Shown: positions 12,694-13,436 of the stretch, in pieces
How positions within the stretch are numbered: the first letter of the stretch is position 1
Layout of the letters: every line of letters starts with the position of its first letter
NCBI GenBank assembly: GCA_003558145.1
Contig: PWMP01000131.1
Location: 1 to 13,436 of the forward strand
DNA: 13,436 nucleotides
Direction of reading: 5' to 3'
From: Elusimicrobiota bacterium
GTDB lineage: Bacteria > CG03 > SLGR01 > PWQF01
Position numbers and translations under genes: made by a program
The notes under the pieces: generated by a model
What the model was told of the DNA's origin: nothing
The model's database searches: none
Seen by the model: only the letters and a program-made list of their open reading frames with translations

Positions 12694-13436
12694 ATGACAG
12701 AATCAATAGTAGTAATTAAGATAGGGACAAATGTGCTTACGGACGGACGGGGCCGTCTGGACGCGGATAATATTATACGTCTGGCAAAAGAAAGCGAAAG
12801 TTTTACAGGAAGCGGACGTAAGGTTATAATCGTGTCCTCCGGGGCTATAGGCGCCGGTTGCGGAACTATGGACTGCAGTCCTGTGAATCTTTCAATAAGT
12901 GAAAAACAGGCTATGGCCAGCGTTGGCCAGCCGGATCTTATGGATGCTTACCGGCAGGCTTTTGACGCTGTGGGTAAAAAAGTAGGACAGATTCTCCTTT
13001 CGGCTTCCGATCTGACGGAAAGAAAAAGTTATCTTAACGTACGCAACACTATTTTTACTCTTCTTGAGATGGGGGTAGTCCCGGTCATTAATGAAAATGA
13101 TACTGTTACTGTTGATGAGATAAAAGTCGGGGATAATGATCGCCTGTCGGCAGTTGTCGCTTCAAAAATGGGCGCGGATATGCTTATAATCCTGACAGAT
13201 GTGGATGGATTTATGGATGAAAAGAAAATTGTTCTTAAAGAAGTTGAAAAAATAGACGATAAAATAGAGTCTCTTGCGGGAAAAAAGGGTTCCAGTTACG
13301 CTGTCGGAGGGATGATTACAAAACTTGAAGCAGCAAAAATGTTTTCCAGGCTTTGCGGAGGCAGTACATATATAGCAAGCGGTCGACGGGCAGGAGTTCT
13401 TAAAGAAATAGCAGAAGGCGCAAATCCCGGTACAGT
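12694..13436 (+). CDS. proB: Glutamate 5-kinase (3' end outside window)
   Basis: The first 247 residues of glutamate 5-kinase, which phosphorylates glutamate in the first step of proline synthesis. The amino-acid-kinase fold is clear: VVIKIGTNVLTDG at 6-18, IVSSGAIGAG at 46-55, KQAMASVGQPDLMDAY at 71-86, the substrate-binding INENDTVTVDEIKVGDNDRLSAVVA at 132-156, ILTDVDGF at 166-173 and AVGGMITKLEAAK at 203-215. The frame is open to the window end, so whether a PUA domain follows is unknown. The ATG at 12694 gives the normal N-terminus, yet no Shine-Dalgarno is visible: the upstream bases are the terminator T-tract. A TATAAT at 12690-12695 overlaps the start codon and cannot serve this start. 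Expression therefore depends on readthrough or another mechanism. Confidence 0.95.
   Translation, partial: MTESIVVIKIGTNVLTDGRGRLDADNIIRLAKESESFTGSGRKVIIVSSGAIGAGCGTMDCSPVNLSISEKQAMASVGQPDLMDAYRQAFDAVGKKVGQILLSASDLTERKSYLNVRNTIFTLLEMGVVPVINENDTVTVDEIKVGDNDRLSAVVASKMGADMLIILTDVDGFMDEKKIVLKEVEKIDDKIESLAGKKGSSYAVGGMITKLEAAKMFSRLCGGSTYIASGRRAGVLKEIAEGANPGT

Noticed and set aside
12690..12695. TATAAT as a proB promoter
   Set aside because: It overlaps the proB start codon, so any transcript from it would begin inside the gene.
12510..12719. Possible small + strand gene over rpmA and the terminator
   Set aside because: It is another frame of rpmA and runs through the terminator hairpin into proB; no family resemblance.

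Overview
The window is bacterial chromosomal DNA of moderate, slightly AT-leaning composition. All genes lie on the + strand, and many overlap by 4 bases (ATGA) or abut. The content is mostly housekeeping: S-adenosylmethionine synthase, L21, L27, glutamate 5-kinase and a tRNA. Sequence divergence inside well-known motifs, and an unusual mix of neighbours, suggest an uncultivated or deep-branching lineage. I cannot name the phylum from sequence alone. A lipobox-bearing NlpD/EnvC-like protein is most at home in a two-membrane (diderm) cell, but that is inference.

Left block (1-8681) is a tightly packed, co-directional chain: metK (3' part only), an HD-domain phosphohydrolase, pcm (isoaspartyl methyltransferase), an acylphosphatase, a LysM plus degenerate LytM lipoprotein, a group-2 sigma-70 factor, apt, larE, larB, larC, and a DUF362 protein with two [4Fe-4S] motifs. 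Two sub-blocks stand out. First, pcm / LysM-LytM lipoprotein / sigma factor repeats the proteobacterial pcm-nlpD-rpoS order. Second, larE-larB-larC is a full nickel-pincer-nucleotide cofactor pathway without the lactate racemase larA, but coupled to an iron-sulfur DUF362 gene.

Middle (8682-9239): a tRNA-Arg(CCU) gene with encoded CCA and a good promoter. About 420 bases without a convincing gene follow. They carry two long inverted repeats, a perfect 14-bp palindrome, a GC-rich terminator-like hairpin, and a near-consensus extended -10 promoter for the next operon.

Right block: a PD-(D/E)XK nuclease with a Cas4/AddB-type four-cysteine cluster signature is coupled to a PIN-PhoH ATPase (9240-11533). 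A second promoter leads to a PPC/DUF296 protein gene translationally coupled to rplU (L21) and then rpmA (L27). A clear intrinsic terminator follows, and it ends directly against the start codon of proB, which runs off the window. The obg GTPase gene commonly found between rpmA and proB is absent.

No mobile element, CRISPR array or toxin-antitoxin module was found. The most interesting items are the pcm-nlpD-sigma island with its catalytically dead LytM protein and divergent sigma region 2.4, the larEBC-DUF362 operon, the structured spacer after the tRNA, and the nuclease-PhoH pair.
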